40,370 nucleotides of DNA, taken from Lysobacter sp. A03 (lineage in GTDB: Bacteria > Pseudomonadota > Gammaproteobacteria > Xanthomonadales > Xanthomonadaceae). Made by a program: the position numbers and the translations under genes. The notes below the pieces were generated by a model. That model saw nothing but the letters and a program-made list of their open reading frames with translations. It was not told where the DNA came from and did not search any database. The stretch covers positions 1 through 40,370 of the forward strand of contig NZ_JXSS01000022.1 of the NCBI RefSeq assembly GCF_000855665.1. The letters run 5' to 3'. Positions 39,971 through 40,370 of the stretch are shown here, piece by piece (within the stretch, counting starts at the first letter, position 1; the number at the start of each line of letters is the position of its first letter).

Positions 39971-40366
39971 CTAGCGAGCCTTGCCGGGAAATTCCCCGTC
40001 GACATACAACCAGACTCCGTCACGGCAATCGAAACGGCTTATCTCGTGCATCCGCACCGCCGGGGCGCCGCCCACCTTGTAGCGGGCGACGAACTCCACC
40101 AGCGCGGTGCCATCGCCGGCGTCGACGTGGCGCTTCACGTCCAGTCCGAGCCACTTCGTGTCCGGGCTGTCGTCCAGGTCCAACGCGGTCGGTCGGGTGT
40201 CGGGGTGCCATGTCGCCAGCAGGTAATCGCGCAGACAGAGGACGTAGGCGCTGTAACGCGAACGCATCAAGGCCTCGGCGCTGCCCGCCGGGGCATGGCC
40301 TTCGTGCAGCGGCTGGCAGCAGGCCGCATAGGCGGCGGAGGGGTTGCGGGGGCAAGCCTGGGGCAT
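39971..40366 (-). CDS. YchJ-like (UPF0225) protein lacking the C-terminal SEC-C motif
   Basis: 131 residues. The central part matches YchJ: AEALMRSRYSAYVLCLRDYLLATWHP (about 31-56), KWLGLDV, ALVEFVARYK and an end-domain WLYVDGEFPG. E. coli YchJ has a zinc-binding SEC-C-like motif at each end; here the N-terminal one reads CPRNPSAAYAACC, where the second Cys of CPCGS is Arg, and the C-terminal one is absent. The ATG at 40366 fits the family start; only four bases of upstream sequence are in the window. Function unknown; metal binding at the N-terminus may be impaired. Confidence 0.85.
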   Translation of the reverse strand: MPQACPRNPSAAYAACCQPLHEGHAPAGSAEALMRSRYSAYVLCLRDYLLATWHPDTRPTALDLDDSPDTKWLGLDVKRHVDAGDGTALVEFVARYKVGGAPAVRMHEISRFDCRDGVWLYVDGEFPGKAR

Positions 40367-40370
40367 TGGG

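Overview
The window looks like a chromosomal segment of a high-GC gammaproteobacterium of the Xanthomonadaceae/Lysobacteraceae type (Lysobacter, Xanthomonas or a close relative). This is inferred from the GC-rich coding style, the gene orders murJ-ribF-ileS-lspA-ispH with divergent rpsT and rplU-rpmA-obgE with divergent uvrA, and the sequence character of the proteins; no database search was possible. I see no prophage, IS element or CRISPR array, so nearly everything reads as resident chromosome.

Layout. 1-231: 5' end of a PHP-type phosphatase gene (minus). 306-381: tRNA-Thr(CGU) with its own strong promoter and a terminator. 470-7420: minus-strand housekeeping operon murJ-ribF-ileS-lspA-ispH (peptidoglycan flippase, FAD synthesis, Ile-tRNA charging, lipoprotein signal peptidase, isoprenoid synthesis). 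7461-7814: divergent rpsT with a bidirectional terminator. 7888-9705: rplU-rpmA-obgE (minus). 9943-13658: uvrA overlapping a thioesterase gene; the UvrA C-terminus and the thioesterase N-terminus are both lysine/alanine-rich, histone-H1-like tails. 13659-18365: tightly overlapping minus-strand operon for an exporter (TolC-like, HlyD-like, two ABC-2 permeases) that has no ATPase gene, followed upstream by a PCu(A)C copper chaperone gene. 18940-21281: DUF4139 lipoprotein and an ECI-like enoyl-CoA isomerase. 21282-21650: gene-free spacer holding two copies of a structured REP-like repeat. 21651-24140: sulfurtransferase, Nudix hydrolase, DUF1289 protein and a divergent-looking FKBP protein (minus). 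24335-26384: enoyl-CoA hydratase, a Cys-rich protein and endonuclease III.

26436-35025 is a phosphate-starvation block. A Pho box precedes an OprP/OprO-type porin and a soluble PstS; then comes a Yip1-domain membrane protein with a strong terminator. A second Pho box drives a lipoprotein PstS and pstC-pstA-pstB-phoU. The porin would admit phosphate across the outer membrane, the two PstS proteins would bind it in the periplasm, PstCAB would import it, and PhoU would report to the PhoR/PhoB pair.

35110-40366: RNase T; a SugE/Gdx-type guanidinium exporter with a possible half guanidine-II riboswitch and a third copy of the structured repeat upstream; rlmB; an S58 (DmpA-type) self-processing aminopeptidase; and a minus-strand run of small envelope or unknown proteins (lipoprotein, PH-domain protein, one-TM protein, YchJ-like protein).

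The most noteworthy unexplained items are the three-copy structured repeat whose stems vary with pairing kept, the ATPase-less exporter operon, the H1-like tails across the uvrA/thioesterase boundary, and the single ACGA hairpin in front of the guanidinium exporter.
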